Positions 44,397 to 53,158 of a DNA stretch of 64,000 nt are shown one piece after another. The notes under the pieces were generated by a model. That model saw only the letters and a list, made by a program, of their open reading frames with translations, was not told the origin of the DNA and did not search any database. Position 1 is the stretch's first letter; each line of letters starts with the position of its first letter. This DNA is from QUBU01 sp014337915. Lineage in GTDB: Bacteria; Pseudomonadota; Gammaproteobacteria; Steroidobacterales; GCA-2729495. Made by a program: the position numbers and the translations under genes. The stretch spans positions 1 to 64,000 of the forward strand of contig SZOW01000006.1 in NCBI GenBank assembly GCA_030263395.1, in the 5' to 3' direction.

Positions 44397-45245
44397 TCAG
44401 GCTGGCCTCGCCGTGAACTCGGAAGGCTCGAGTATGCACCAGTCGGCAACATGTCCGGGCAGGCCGAAAAGCCGGGGTGAGTCGCGAAATCGGAACAAGC
44501 GGTACAGGTAGTAGCTCGATGCGTTGTCCCGCGAGAATCGCAGTTCATTAGGCGTTAGGAAGAACGGGGTGTTCTTTCCATACTTGGTTGTCTTTGCCTC
44601 GATGAACCGATCTGATCCGTTCTCCTCGAAGGATCTGATGTCGAATCCCGCGGATGGCCCTACGATGGCTGAAACCTGTTCGATCCTGTCGGCGAGTGAT
44701 ACTTTTCCTGCACGGATCAATCGGGCACGTTCGAAGTTGATGACAAACTTCTCTCCAGCCTCACCCAGCGATTGGTTCCGGGCCTCCCGCTCAAGGAAGT
44801 TGACTCCGCCAGGGTTGTAAATCGGCCGTGGTTCAGCGATGGCCGGGGCCTTGCGTGTTTCCTGTGCGGGCGGCTCCTCCCAGGCAGAAAGAAAATCTTC
44901 GACGGCCGGGGTCAGTGGTACCACCTCTGAATCCCTGGCAACCAGCTGCTGGAACTCCGGGTGGTACTTCAGGAACTCCGTTACTGCTGCAGGAAGCAGG
45001 GAGCGCTGGTAGTTGAAGCGTGGCTTGTAGCCATCGATATACGGGATTCCCATCTCGATCAGCACGGCACTGATGTTCTGGTGCTTCAGTTCAACCGAGC
45101 TATCGGACCGGTTGTTCAGCTGTTCCATCAACGCGCGTCGATGCTCGGTCTTGTTGTACCTGTGGCCAGTCAGTTCAAGGCGCAGCATGCGGAAGTAATC
45201 CGCAACTGCTGCTTCGACTTCAGACTCGGACCATTGGGCAGACAT
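44397..45245 (-). CDS. DUF3883 / PD-(D/E)XK nuclease-fold protein
   Basis: A 282-residue cytoplasmic protein. The N-terminal part (1-120) is a predicted helical domain (ELTGHRYNKTEHRRALMEQLNNRS). The C-terminal part has SLGEAGEKFV (Glu165) and GFDIRSFE...RFIEAKTTKYG, giving Asp202-x13-Glu216-Ala-Lys218, the catalytic core of restriction-endonuclease-like enzymes. NTPFFLTPNEL follows as in DUF3883. Such domains occur in defence proteins but also in lone genes; no restriction or helicase partner is adjacent. Confidence 0.78.
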   Translation of the reverse strand: MSAQWSESEVEAAVADYFRMLRLELTGHRYNKTEHRRALMEQLNNRSDSSVELKHQNISAVLIEMGIPYIDGYKPRFNYQRSLLPAAVTEFLKYHPEFQQLVARDSEVVPLTPAVEDFLSAWEEPPAQETRKAPAIAEPRPIYNPGGVNFLEREARNQSLGEAGEKFVINFERARLIRAGKVSLADRIEQVSAIVGPSAGFDIRSFEENGSDRFIEAKTTKYGKNTPFFLTPNELRFSRDNASSYYLYRLFRFRDSPRLFGLPGHVADWCILEPSEFTARPA

Positions 45246-45455
45246 GTAATCGGTAGATTCCGGCGATGGAGGTGGCCGGGGTGCCGCTCGGCCATGGCGA
45301 GCTTAGCCCAGCTCGCGCCTTTCGTCGAAATCCAGGGCAACGCTTCTTTGTCGACCGTATGGTCGCCAGCCTGGTTCCGGTCTGATATCGACTCGCAGAG
45401 TCGCCATTGATGACCTCGCAGTTCCGCGTTCCATAGACCATAATCCAGGCCGAAC

Positions 45456-45986
45456 ATGAAACTCCCCTGGCGCAAGAAGCAGCAGCCACCACCCGAAGCG
45501 GTCCGCGTCCTGGTGGTGTGCATGGGCAATATCTGCCGCTCGCCGATGGCGGAGGGTGTGCTGCGCGAGCGGCTGGCGACGCGTGAAATGGCGTTGCCGG
45601 TGGAGGTGGATTCGGCGGGTACGCATGGCTATCACAGGGGTGCGCCGCCCGATCCGCGGGCGCAGGCGGCGGCGCTGCGTCGGGGCGTGGATATTTCGAT
45701 GCTGCGGGCGCGGCAGTTCGAGGCGGCGGATTTCAGCCGCTTCGATCTGCTGCTGGTCATGGACACGGACAACCGTGCGGTGCTGCGCGAGGCGGCGCCG
45801 GAGGAGTTTCGGGGAAAGATCCGGTTGCTGCTCGAGTTCTCGCCGGAACGAACCGAGCGCAGCGTCCCGGATCCGTACTACGGCGGCAGCATCGGTTTCG
45901 AGCGGGTGCTCGACATGGTCGAGGAGTCCATGGATGGACTGCTCGAGGAAATCGGGCGGCTGGCGGCAGAAAAAACCCGGCTCTAG
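45456..45986 (+). CDS. Low-molecular-weight protein tyrosine phosphatase
   Basis: A 176-residue Wzb/Etp-type phosphatase. The P-loop VVCMGNICRSPMAEG has nucleophile Cys22 and Arg28; the general acid is Asp139 in PDPYYGG. A 15-residue basic N-terminal tail is unusual. In exopolysaccharide systems it removes phosphate from the tyrosine autokinase, which is encoded convergently just downstream. A terminator for the kinase overlaps its 3' end. Confidence 0.93.
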   Translation: MKLPWRKKQQPPPEAVRVLVVCMGNICRSPMAEGVLRERLATREMALPVEVDSAGTHGYHRGAPPDPRAQAAALRRGVDISMLRARQFEAADFSRFDLLLVMDTDNRAVLREAAPEEFRGKIRLLLEFSPERTERSVPDPYYGGSIGFERVLDMVEESMDGLLEEIGRLAAEKTRL

Positions 45987-45992
45987 GCCGGG
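45970..45992 (-). terminator. Rho-independent terminator of the kinase gene
   Basis: Stem CCCGGC / GCCGGG with loop TCTAG (45976-45992). Read on the minus strand it is followed by a T-run (A-run at 45970-45975). It is partly inside the last codons of the phosphatase gene. Confidence 0.8.
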
Positions 45993-46004
45993 CCGCGGTC
46001 GCGA

Positions 46005-46865
46005 TCAGCCGGGATACGGGTACGGGTAATACGACCCCGGGTTGCCGCGATCGGGCGCTTTGTTGAGCACCAGGCCGACCGGCTTCTTCTGGTCGAGCAG
46101 TTCCAGCGAGTGGGTCACGCTGCTCCGCGGTGTCCTGCCAGCTTCGATCACCAGCAGGAACTGGCCGGCGAGCACGGTGACCGCCGGTGCCTCGTTGGTG
46201 ACCAGCAGCGGCGGCGCATCGAAGATGATCAGCCCGCCAGGGTCGCGGTCCATCAGGTTCTGGAAGGTCTCCTGGCAGCGCTGGCTGTTCAGGAGTTCGA
46301 GCGAATCGGTTGCCGTCGTGCCGGCGGGCAGTACCCAGAGGCCCGGGATGTCCGTCGGACACACGGTCTGCTCGAGTGTCAGCTCGGGGTTGCCGAGCAG
46401 GTCGTACAGGCCAGGGCGCCCGGTCATGCCCAGTTGTCGGGTCAGCGTCGGGTTCGCGTTGTCGGTATCGATCAGCAGAACGTTCCGGTCCTTCTCCAGC
46501 GCCAGCACGAAGGCGAGATTGCTGGCGACGAAGGTCTTGCCAACGCCCTGCAGTGGACTGGTGACCATGATGATCTGGCTGCCAGGCGCCGCCAGCGGGC
46601 CGAATGCGCATTGCAGCAGCGGGCGCTTGAGGCGCCGGAACTGTTCATAGACCCGCCGGTCGGCGGTTTCGGTGACCAGGCTGCCACCAGTGCTGAACTG
46701 TGGGAAGGCAACCGGTTCGGCAGTGCTGCTGTGCACGGGCCTGGCCAGTGGCGTCACGCGATGCACCTGCGCCGCGCCTTTGCGCTGCTTTGCTGACGTC
46801 GGCTCGGTATCCGCTGCCGGTGCCTTGGACCGGGCCGCCTTGATGGCGCGTTCGATGATGCTCAT
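46005..46865 (-). CDS. XrtA-associated tyrosine autokinase (BY-kinase, CpsD-like)
   Basis: 286 residues. The Walker A motif is SPLQGVGKT (Lys110), the A' motif LLIDTDNANP, and the Walker B region LIIFDAPPLL. The tail GSYYPYPYPG supplies four Tyr as autophosphorylation sites. The N-terminus MSIIERAIKAA is characteristic of the kinase in exosortase-linked exopolysaccharide clusters. It works with the membrane chain-length protein encoded upstream (4-bp overlap) and is reset by the phosphatase next door. Confidence 0.92.
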   Translation of the reverse strand: MSIIERAIKAARSKAPAADTEPTSAKQRKGAAQVHRVTPLARPVHSSTAEPVAFPQFSTGGSLVTETADRRVYEQFRRLKRPLLQCAFGPLAAPGSQIIMVTSPLQGVGKTFVASNLAFVLALEKDRNVLLIDTDNANPTLTRQLGMTGRPGLYDLLGNPELTLEQTVCPTDIPGLWVLPAGTTATDSLELLNSQRCQETFQNLMDRDPGGLIIFDAPPLLVTNEAPAVTVLAGQFLLVIEAGRTPRSSVTHSLELLDQKKPVGLVLNKAPDRGNPGSYYPYPYPG

Positions 46866-48394
46866 GCGATGTGAACCCGGCTGACCAGCAGCACCAGCAC
46901 GTAGGCCGCCAGCAGGGCGCCTGCCACGATCTCGAAGCGCCAGCTGCGCGCCGCAACTGCGCCGGCGCTGACGACACTGACCTGCCCGTAGACGGGTACA
47001 CCGGCCGCCTCGTTGAGCGCCGCGGACGAGAAGAAGGTCGGGTCGCGCTGGCTGAGGGCAAAGGCCAGCAACAGGCCGGCGCCGAGCGCACCGAGCAGCA
47101 CCAGGGTGTTCAGGGCCAGCCGGTTGGGGCTGCTGGGCGCCAGCGGCAGGCGCGGCGGGTCCATCACCCGGAAGGAAACATCCTTGTTGTCGGCCTGCAC
47201 TTCCTGGTTCATGCGCGAGGATTCCAGCCGCTGCAGCAGCGTCTCGTATTCGGTCTTCACCACCGTGTAATCGCGGTTGAGGCGTGCCAGCTGCGCTTCC
47301 ACTTCCGGGATGGTGCTGGCCATACCGCGCAGGTAGGTGACCTCGGCATTCTTCTGCGCCAGCTGGGAGCGCAGGGCGGCGAGATCCGCATCGGTGCTGC
47401 TGAGCGCGATCTTGATGCCCTGGGACACGGGATCCACGCTACGCCTTGCCGCGGCCTCCGGTCCGCCGGCGGCTTTGGCCTTCAGCTCCTCCTCGCGGAT
47501 CTTGTACAGGTCATCGAGGGTCTGCCGCGCCCGCAGCACATCCGGGTGCTTGTCGGTGAAGCGCAGCTGCAGTCGGGTGATCTCGGCTTCCAGGTTGGCG
47601 ATCGGGCCATCCACCGAGCTGGAACGCAGCGGGTCCACGCCACTCGTGGCGCTGGACTGGCCTGCCAGCTGGCGGGCCAGCTCATTGCGCTTGTTGGTCA
47701 GGCTGTTGATCTGGGACTGCAGCTCGCCAGCCTCGGCCCTGGCCGCCTGGAAACGCGCATAGAAGCCGCCATCACCCTCCAGCAGCCCAAGGTTCTTGGT
47801 CTTGAAGGCAGCCAGCCGTTCCTCGGCCTCGGTCAGCCGCTTCTCGTACTGCTTGAGCTGGGTGCGGAGGAAGTCTCCTGCCTCCGCCGATTCGGTGAGG
47901 TCACTGGTCCTGGACTCGGAAATGAAGTCATCCAGCAGCGTCTGCACGACTGCCTTGGCCATCTTCGGGTCGTGGTCTTCATAGGAGATCGTGTACACCT
48001 GTTCCTCGTCCGCCTGCATCGGGCGATCGATCAGGATGGTGCGCCCCAGCCGCTGCAGCAGGCGCTCGTGCTCGGCCGGGCTGCCGGCGCGGGCATCGAG
48101 CCCGGTCTCCTTCGCGACGGCCTCCAGGTGTGGCCGGCTGAGCAGTGCGCGGGCCATCAGCTTGACCTGGTCACGCGGGTCGGTGGGGACCGTCAGTCCC
48201 TGCAACAGCGGCTTGAGCACGCTCTCCGTGTTCACGTAGACGCGCGCGCCGGCATGGTAGGTGTCGGGCATCATGCGTACCGTCAGCCAGCCGGCGCTGG
48301 CGATCAGCCACGCGCAGAGCAGGCCGATCCAGCGGAACTGCCACATGCGCTGGGCTTCTTCGATGATGCGGGCGAGGAGCTTTTGTAGATCCAT
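46862..48394 (-). CDS. Polysaccharide chain-length determinant (Wzz-like, XrtA system)
   Basis: A 510-residue inner-membrane co-polymerase. Membrane helices are at the N-terminus (RWIGLLCAWLIASAGWL, about 20-40) and near residues 430-450 and 480-505. The large periplasmic part is coiled coil (for example AEERLAAFKTKNLGLLEGDGGF, LEAEITRLQLRFTDKHPDV), with RVYVNTESVLKPLLQGL near the start and the PP-rich MDPPRLPLAPSSPNR before the last helices. It sets polymer length together with the kinase. Start at 48394. Confidence 0.9.
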   Translation of the reverse strand: MDLQKLLARIIEEAQRMWQFRWIGLLCAWLIASAGWLTVRMMPDTYHAGARVYVNTESVLKPLLQGLTVPTDPRDQVKLMARALLSRPHLEAVAKETGLDARAGSPAEHERLLQRLGRTILIDRPMQADEEQVYTISYEDHDPKMAKAVVQTLLDDFISESRTSDLTESAEAGDFLRTQLKQYEKRLTEAEERLAAFKTKNLGLLEGDGGFYARFQAARAEAGELQSQINSLTNKRNELARQLAGQSSATSGVDPLRSSSVDGPIANLEAEITRLQLRFTDKHPDVLRARQTLDDLYKIREEELKAKAAGGPEAAARRSVDPVSQGIKIALSSTDADLAALRSQLAQKNAEVTYLRGMASTIPEVEAQLARLNRDYTVVKTEYETLLQRLESSRMNQEVQADNKDVSFRVMDPPRLPLAPSSPNRLALNTLVLLGALGAGLLLAFALSQRDPTFFSSAALNEAAGVPVYGQVSVVSAGAVAARSWRFEIVAGALLAAYVLVLLVSRVHIA

Positions 48395-48608
48395 TTCTGA
48401 ATTGTTTTCCTGCCACGACGTAGCCTACCATTTTGCCCACTTTATGGGCCGTGGCACAGGGCTTCCGTAGCAGTCAGCTGCCATGCCCGGCGCCTGCTGT
48501 GACGCAGTTCACACTGTGCCGGGCCGGGGGTGGCCAGCCGGCCTCCGCGGGATAAAGTGTCGGCCTCTTTCCGGCGCGGTTGTCGCCCGTTTCCACGAGC
48601 ATGTCTGC

Positions 48609-49472
48609 ATGAATCCACCGGCCTGCGCGTTTACCGTCGATGTCGAGGACTACTTCCAGGTGGATGCCTTTTCCTCGGTGATCGAGCCGTCGGCCTGGGA
48701 CAGCTTCGGCTCGCGGGTCGTGGCCAATACCAGCCGGCTCCTGGACCTGCTCGATCGTCACCAGGTCAGGGGTACGTTCTTCGTGCTCGGCTGGATCGCC
48801 GAGCGGCACCCGGGCCTGGTGCGTGCCATAGTGCAACGCGGCCATGAGCTGGCCTCGCATGGCATGAGCCACCAGCGCATCGTTACCCAGACCCCGGAGC
48901 TGTTCCGGCGCGAGACGCGTGACAGCAAGCGGCTGCTGGAGGATCTGGGCCAGGTGCCGGTCATCGGCTATCGCGCCGCGACCTACTCGATCACGCGCCA
49001 GTCGCTGTGGGCGCTGGATATCCTCGAGGAAGAAGGCTTCCAGTACGACTCGAGCATTTTCCCGGTGCGCCACGATCGCTACGGCATACCGGATGCGCAG
49101 ACGGTGCCGCACCGGCTGACGACCCCGGCCGGGAAGACGCTGGTGGAGTACCCGCTGACCGCCGTCGGGGTGCTGGGGATGAACCTGCCCGTGGCCGGCG
49201 GTGGCTATTTCCGCCTGTTCCCGTATGCGCTGACGCGCTGGGGCCTGCGCCGGGTTCGCCAGCAGGGACGGCCGGTGGTGTTCTACCTGCACCCCTGGGA
49301 GGTCGACCCGGAACAGCCGCGGATCGCCAATGCCGGCTGGCGGTCCCGTTTTCGTCACTACCTGAACCTGCAGCGCACGCTGCCGCGCCTCGAGCGGCTG
49401 CTGCGCGATTTTCAGTTCACCACCATGCGCGAATGCCTGCATGCGCAGGGCCTGCTCGGCAGCCCGCGGTAG
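48609..49472 (+). CDS. Polysaccharide deacetylase (XrtA system)
   Basis: A 287-residue NodB-type carbohydrate esterase. Metal site: DVEDYFQVDAF (catalytic Asp-Asp region) and HGMSHQRI (His pair), with YRAATYSIT as the arginine-containing motif. The late FYLHPWEVDPEQPR is typical of the PEP-CTERM-associated subfamily. No signal peptide. Start at the ATG 48609. It presumably deacetylates sugars of the exopolysaccharide. Divergent from the chain-length gene. Confidence 0.9.
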   Translation: MNPPACAFTVDVEDYFQVDAFSSVIEPSAWDSFGSRVVANTSRLLDLLDRHQVRGTFFVLGWIAERHPGLVRAIVQRGHELASHGMSHQRIVTQTPELFRRETRDSKRLLEDLGQVPVIGYRAATYSITRQSLWALDILEEEGFQYDSSIFPVRHDRYGIPDAQTVPHRLTTPAGKTLVEYPLTAVGVLGMNLPVAGGGYFRLFPYALTRWGLRRVRQQGRPVVFYLHPWEVDPEQPRIANAGWRSRFRHYLNLQRTLPRLERLLRDFQFTTMRECLHAQGLLGSPR

Positions 49473-49515
49473 TATGCTGGCCACTCTGGTGATCGGTTTT
49501 CTGCGGGAGACCTCC

Positions 49516-50184
49516 ATGACGCTGCTCAAGAAGATCTGTTGCGCCCTGCTGCTGTTGGTCCTGGCTCCGCCGCTGCTCGCCCAGGCACCGGCGCCTGCCG
49601 GGTCGGCTCCTGCAGCCCCTGCAACTCCTGCGGCGCCAGCGGCTCCGGCTGCGCCCATGGCTCCGGCGACTTCGGCGGTCAGCGCCGATTACCTGATCGG
49701 GCCGGGAGACACCCTGCAGATTTTTGTCTGGCAGAACCCGGAGCTGTCGGTCACGGTGCCTGTGAGGCCGGATGGCCGGATTTCCATGCCGCTGGTGGAT
49801 GACACCGTGGCGGTCGGGAAAACCCCTCTGCAGCTGTCCGCGGACCTGGAAACGGCGCTGGCCGTCTATATCCGCTCACCCAAGGTCAGCGTGATCGTCA
49901 GCAATGCGGTTGGTTCGCTCAGCCAGGTGCAGGTGATTGGCCAGGTGACACGGCCGAGTGGCGTGCCCTATCACGCGGGGCTGCGTGTCCTCGATGCGCT
50001 GCTGGCGGTCGGCGGCCTGACCGAGTTTGCCGCGCCCAATCGCGCGATCCTGATCCGCAGCAAGGACGGCAAGGAAACGAAGACCAAGGTCCGGATCGGC
50101 GATCTGCTCGATTCCGGCGATCTCGAGCAGAACCTGCTGCTGGAGCCAGGCGACGTGATCGTGATTCCGCAGACCTGGTTCTAG
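49516..50184 (+). CDS. Exopolysaccharide export protein (Wza-like, PEP-CTERM system)
   Basis: 222 residues. Signal peptide (MTLLKKICCALLLLVLAPPL, then LAQ) is followed by a Pro/Ala-rich linker. The Poly_export domain starts ADYLIGPGDTLQIFVWQNPELS, then a SLBB domain QVIGQVTRPSGVPYHAGLRV, ending LLEPGDVIVIPQTWF. It forms the periplasmic/outer-membrane export channel. Start ATG at 49516 with GGGAGA upstream; 43 bp after the deacetylase gene. Confidence 0.92.
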   Translation: MTLLKKICCALLLLVLAPPLLAQAPAPAGSAPAAPATPAAPAAPAAPMAPATSAVSADYLIGPGDTLQIFVWQNPELSVTVPVRPDGRISMPLVDDTVAVGKTPLQLSADLETALAVYIRSPKVSVIVSNAVGSLSQVQVIGQVTRPSGVPYHAGLRVLDALLAVGGLTEFAAPNRAILIRSKDGKETKTKVRIGDLLDSGDLEQNLLLEPGDVIVIPQTWF

Positions 50185-50196
50185 CCTGGCCGCGGC

Positions 50197-51492
50197 CTAA
50201 TGCTGCTGGTCCGCACCGGGCCGGTAGCTGATAGACGCCAGGTAGATGGTCTCCGAATAGCCGAAGGCAGTGTCCCCCGAGCGCTTCTCGTGGCGCCCTT
50301 CGGCGCCGAGGAACACCGCCTTGCCGACGCGCCAGTCGAGACGCAGGCCGTAGGAATCGGTCTGGTCGTCGCCGATCGTGACGTCATAGCTGCGGTCTTC
50401 ATGGCGGGCGCGCAGGGTCGCTTCCAGGCGCGGCGTGAGCCGGCGCGAGGCTTCCGCGCCGATGGACCAGTGTTCGCGATCCTGGCCGTCGACGTCGGAG
50501 TAGGTTTCCTTGCCGACGTCGCTGAACAGCCGGAACGTGGTTCGCGGGCGTACGAAGCGCAGGCCCAGGCTGGCGTTGTCGTCGCGGAAGGACTGGCCGG
50601 TGAGGTCGACGTCCTGTGTGCCACCGAGTTGCGGCGCGCTGGCGATACCGCTGACGAACTGGTCGCTCGCATCACGAAACTCCGAGCTCAGGCCGAGTTC
50701 GAGCTGCCAGGAGGGCGACAGCTTGCGCATCCAGTCCAGGCGGACGATCGGTGCCTGGTCGTCCTGGTCGCTGCTGTCGAGGATTTCCAGGCCGACGTCC
50801 ACGGTCAGCTTCTGTTGCGTGCTGGTGGTTTCGAGGCGCGCGAATATTTCATGCAGGTCGTAGCCGGAATTGCCGGGTGCATCGAAATCGATGCTGCTGC
50901 TGCCGGCATGGATCGACCAGGCGGTGGCCGCCGACACATGGCGCACCAGGGCGATGTCGCCGGCGACGCGCTGGCTGTCGACGCTGTCGGAGTCCTGGTA
51001 GCGCGCATCGTCATAACGGCCGCGGATGACGACCTCGGTGCTGCCGGACAGCCGCAGGCGCAGGTCGGGTCCGGTGGAGAACACGTTGACGTTCTCCCGG
51101 TTCTCCGGTGTCGAGGGCTCGAAGGTGTCGGTCAGGACCTGGCCGAAGGTATCGTCGAAGGACCAGGTCAGTGAATCGCCGATCAGGCCGAGGCGCAGGT
51201 TGGCGGCACCGGAGCCGAGGAATTCGCTGTCGTAGGTATCGTCGAAATACTCGCGGAAGCTGCCGTCGACCCGCAGGCGGCCGTTGACCCGCGAGCCGTC
51301 GCGCTTCAGGTCGATATGGCCACCGATGCTGCCGATGGTATCGCTGACCTCGTTGGTCTCGACCCGGGTGGCGTTGTCCGTGTGGCCGACCGTCGACTCG
51401 ATGGACCAGTCGAGGTCTGCTGCGAATGCCGGCAGGCCGAGCAGCACGCCTGCCAGGCCGGCGATCAACGGGTTCAGCAGGTCATTCTTCAT
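50197..51492 (-). CDS. Outer-membrane beta-barrel protein of the exopolysaccharide locus
   Basis: 431 residues with a signal peptide (MKNDLLNPLIAGLAGVLLGL, then PAFA). The rest is alternating beta strands with a C-terminal aromatic-rich end (ETIYLASISYRPG). It resembles the PEP-CTERM system-associated TIGR03016/barrel group, but no specific motif proves this. Start ATG at 51492 with GGGGGA upstream. It probably assists polymer secretion. It converges with the export-protein gene. Confidence 0.75.
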   Translation of the reverse strand: MKNDLLNPLIAGLAGVLLGLPAFAADLDWSIESTVGHTDNATRVETNEVSDTIGSIGGHIDLKRDGSRVNGRLRVDGSFREYFDDTYDSEFLGSGAANLRLGLIGDSLTWSFDDTFGQVLTDTFEPSTPENRENVNVFSTGPDLRLRLSGSTEVVIRGRYDDARYQDSDSVDSQRVAGDIALVRHVSAATAWSIHAGSSSIDFDAPGNSGYDLHEIFARLETTSTQQKLTVDVGLEILDSSDQDDQAPIVRLDWMRKLSPSWQLELGLSSEFRDASDQFVSGIASAPQLGGTQDVDLTGQSFRDDNASLGLRFVRPRTTFRLFSDVGKETYSDVDGQDREHWSIGAEASRRLTPRLEATLRARHEDRSYDVTIGDDQTDSYGLRLDWRVGKAVFLGAEGRHEKRSGDTAFGYSETIYLASISYRPGADQQH

Positions 51493-51575
51493 CCGGGAAT
51501 CCCCCAAGGGCCGGCATTGGCCGCCACGCCATTGTATGGCGCTTTGCAGCCAAAGGGAGGGGGGATGCCCGGGTG

Positions 51576-52565
51576 CTACAGGATCGTCTTGCTGGCGGTA
51601 TTCGACGGTGCGCTTTCGACGCCGTCGCTGCTGTATGCCCGCAGGCTGAAGTACCAGGTAGCCGGCGTGAGGTTCTGGATCATGTAGCTCGTCAGGCCCG
51701 GGTTGTTGATGTCGACAACCAGATTCAGGGCCGACGGACTGGTGCCGTAATGGATCCGGTAGCCGGCGAGGTCGGTCAGCGGCGTGCCATCGGTATTCTG
51801 GGTGGGAGGCAGCCAGGAGATGGTCGCGGTGCCGTTGGACACCTGGGTGACTGCCACACTGAAGGCCGCCAGGCTCGCGCTGGCGGCGCCGTCGCTGACC
51901 GTGATCCGGATGTTGGCATAGCTGCCGACGTCACCGGACGTCGGCGTGCCGTACAGGCGACCGGTCGTGGTGTCGAAGCTTGCCCATGAGGGGCGGTTGC
52001 TGATGCTGAACGTCAGGGTGTCGCCGTTGGAATCCGATGCGCTCGGCTGGAAGCTGTAGGACTGTCCTGCGAGCACGCTGGCAGGTGGTGTACCGCTGAT
52101 CGTCGGCGGCGAATTGCTGACCGGCGCGGCCTGCACCTGGATCGAGAAGACGGGCAGCTGGGCGCTGGTCGTGCCGTCGCTGACGCTGATCCTGATGTTG
52201 CTATGGATGCCGACATTGCCGCTGCCCGGCGTGCCACTCAGTCGGCCAGTGGACTGGCTGAAGCTGGCCCAGGCGGGTTTGCCGGTAATGGAAAACGTCA
52301 GGCTATTGCCGTCCGCGTCGGATGCCGACGGCTGGAAGCTGTAGCCCTGGCCGACGACCGCAATGGTAACCGGCGTGCCGCTGATCGTCGGTGCATGATT
52401 GACTGGCGGGTTACCGCTCGACGTTGGCGGAACGTCCTGGCTGCCTTCGCCGGGGGTCGCGGAGGAACCGCCACCACCACCGCAGCCCGCAAGAATGACA
52501 GCAGCGGCAGCCAGCGTCAGGTACTGGCCCGCGACTACAAGAATGCTGTTGGTAACTCGCCCCAT
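51576..52565 (-). CDS. Lipoprotein with two Ig-like (He-PIG) domains and a fibronectin III-like domain
   Basis: 329 residues. A lipobox LAGCGGGGGSS (Cys near 28) is followed by a linker, then two nearly identical putative Ig domains (PTISGTP ... SYSFQPSASDxxGxxLTFSI ... GRLxGTP) at about 58-140 and 150-235. The C-terminal FN3-like domain (TISWLPPTQNTDGTPLTDLAGYRIHYG) follows. Likely anchored in the outer membrane and binding matrix or sugar. Same strand as the barrel gene, 83 bp upstream of it. Confidence 0.82.
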   Translation of the reverse strand: MGRVTNSILVVAGQYLTLAAAAVILAGCGGGGGSSATPGEGSQDVPPTSSGNPPVNHAPTISGTPVTIAVVGQGYSFQPSASDADGNSLTFSITGKPAWASFSQSTGRLSGTPGSGNVGIHSNIRISVSDGTTSAQLPVFSIQVQAAPVSNSPPTISGTPPASVLAGQSYSFQPSASDSNGDTLTFSISNRPSWASFDTTTGRLYGTPTSGDVGSYANIRITVSDGAASASLAAFSVAVTQVSNGTATISWLPPTQNTDGTPLTDLAGYRIHYGTSPSALNLVVDINNPGLTSYMIQNLTPATWYFSLRAYSSDGVESAPSNTASKTIL

Positions 52566-53158
52566 TCCACCACCCCGATAGCGCTTCGCCCAAGCGCTGT
52601 GTCAGTTTCGACAGGGGATGGTCAGACAAGGAGTCTGCATCGGCAGTCACGCTGCCGGATGAGACGAGAACCTGAACTGGCAACCCCGCTATCATGGGCT
52701 TTCGCCCGAAGACCGGTAGCTTTGCGTCCCCGCCTTTCGACGGGTTTGCCCTTGCACGTGAGCAGTAAACCGCACACGACCAAGCGGTGCAAGCATTAGG
52801 TGCGGCGGCATTTTACATTTTCACAGGGTGGGTCTCACGGTTTTTTAATCTCGTCGTGAATGCTGTATTGCAGGCAAAAAACCGTGAAAATTATTGTCAT
52901 GATCCTGGTCAAGAAGTGACCAGGCCACCCCCGGAATCCGGCCTGCTGTCGATGGGTTGCGATAGCTTGCGGTTGCAGATTCGCGACGTGGCCGCCGTGC
53001 GCGACCGGGGTCCAGGCCCTGGCACGTATCGGATGCACCACAGCTCTGGTTGCGGAATTTTCGATGTGCGTGGGCTCGGCGCAGCGTCCGGTCCTCGCTG
53101 CCGCCCCACGGCAGGCCGGCGGGCGTAGCATCTGCGATGCTGGACAGGAGTCATGCTC
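52566..53158. other. 593-bp intergenic region
   Basis: Divergent promoters of the Ig lipoprotein and the CFA synthase gene should lie here. An AT-rich patch (52813-52905) contains an 11-bp inverted repeat CACGGTTTTTT / AAAAAACCGTG at 52836-52846 and 52876-52886. No protein gene is convincing. Confidence 0.5.
52836..52886. repeat. Inverted repeat in the AT-rich upstream patch
   Basis: Arms CACGGTTTTTT and AAAAAACCGTG separated by 29 bp. Could be a regulator operator or part of a promoter looping site; it is too widely spaced for a simple terminator. Confidence 0.55.

Noticed and set aside
43352..44548. 708-codon open frame on the minus strand as a single large protein
   Set aside because: Only its C-terminal 309 residues are the MBL-fold enzyme; the upstream part is a shifted-frame reading of the paralogous gene.
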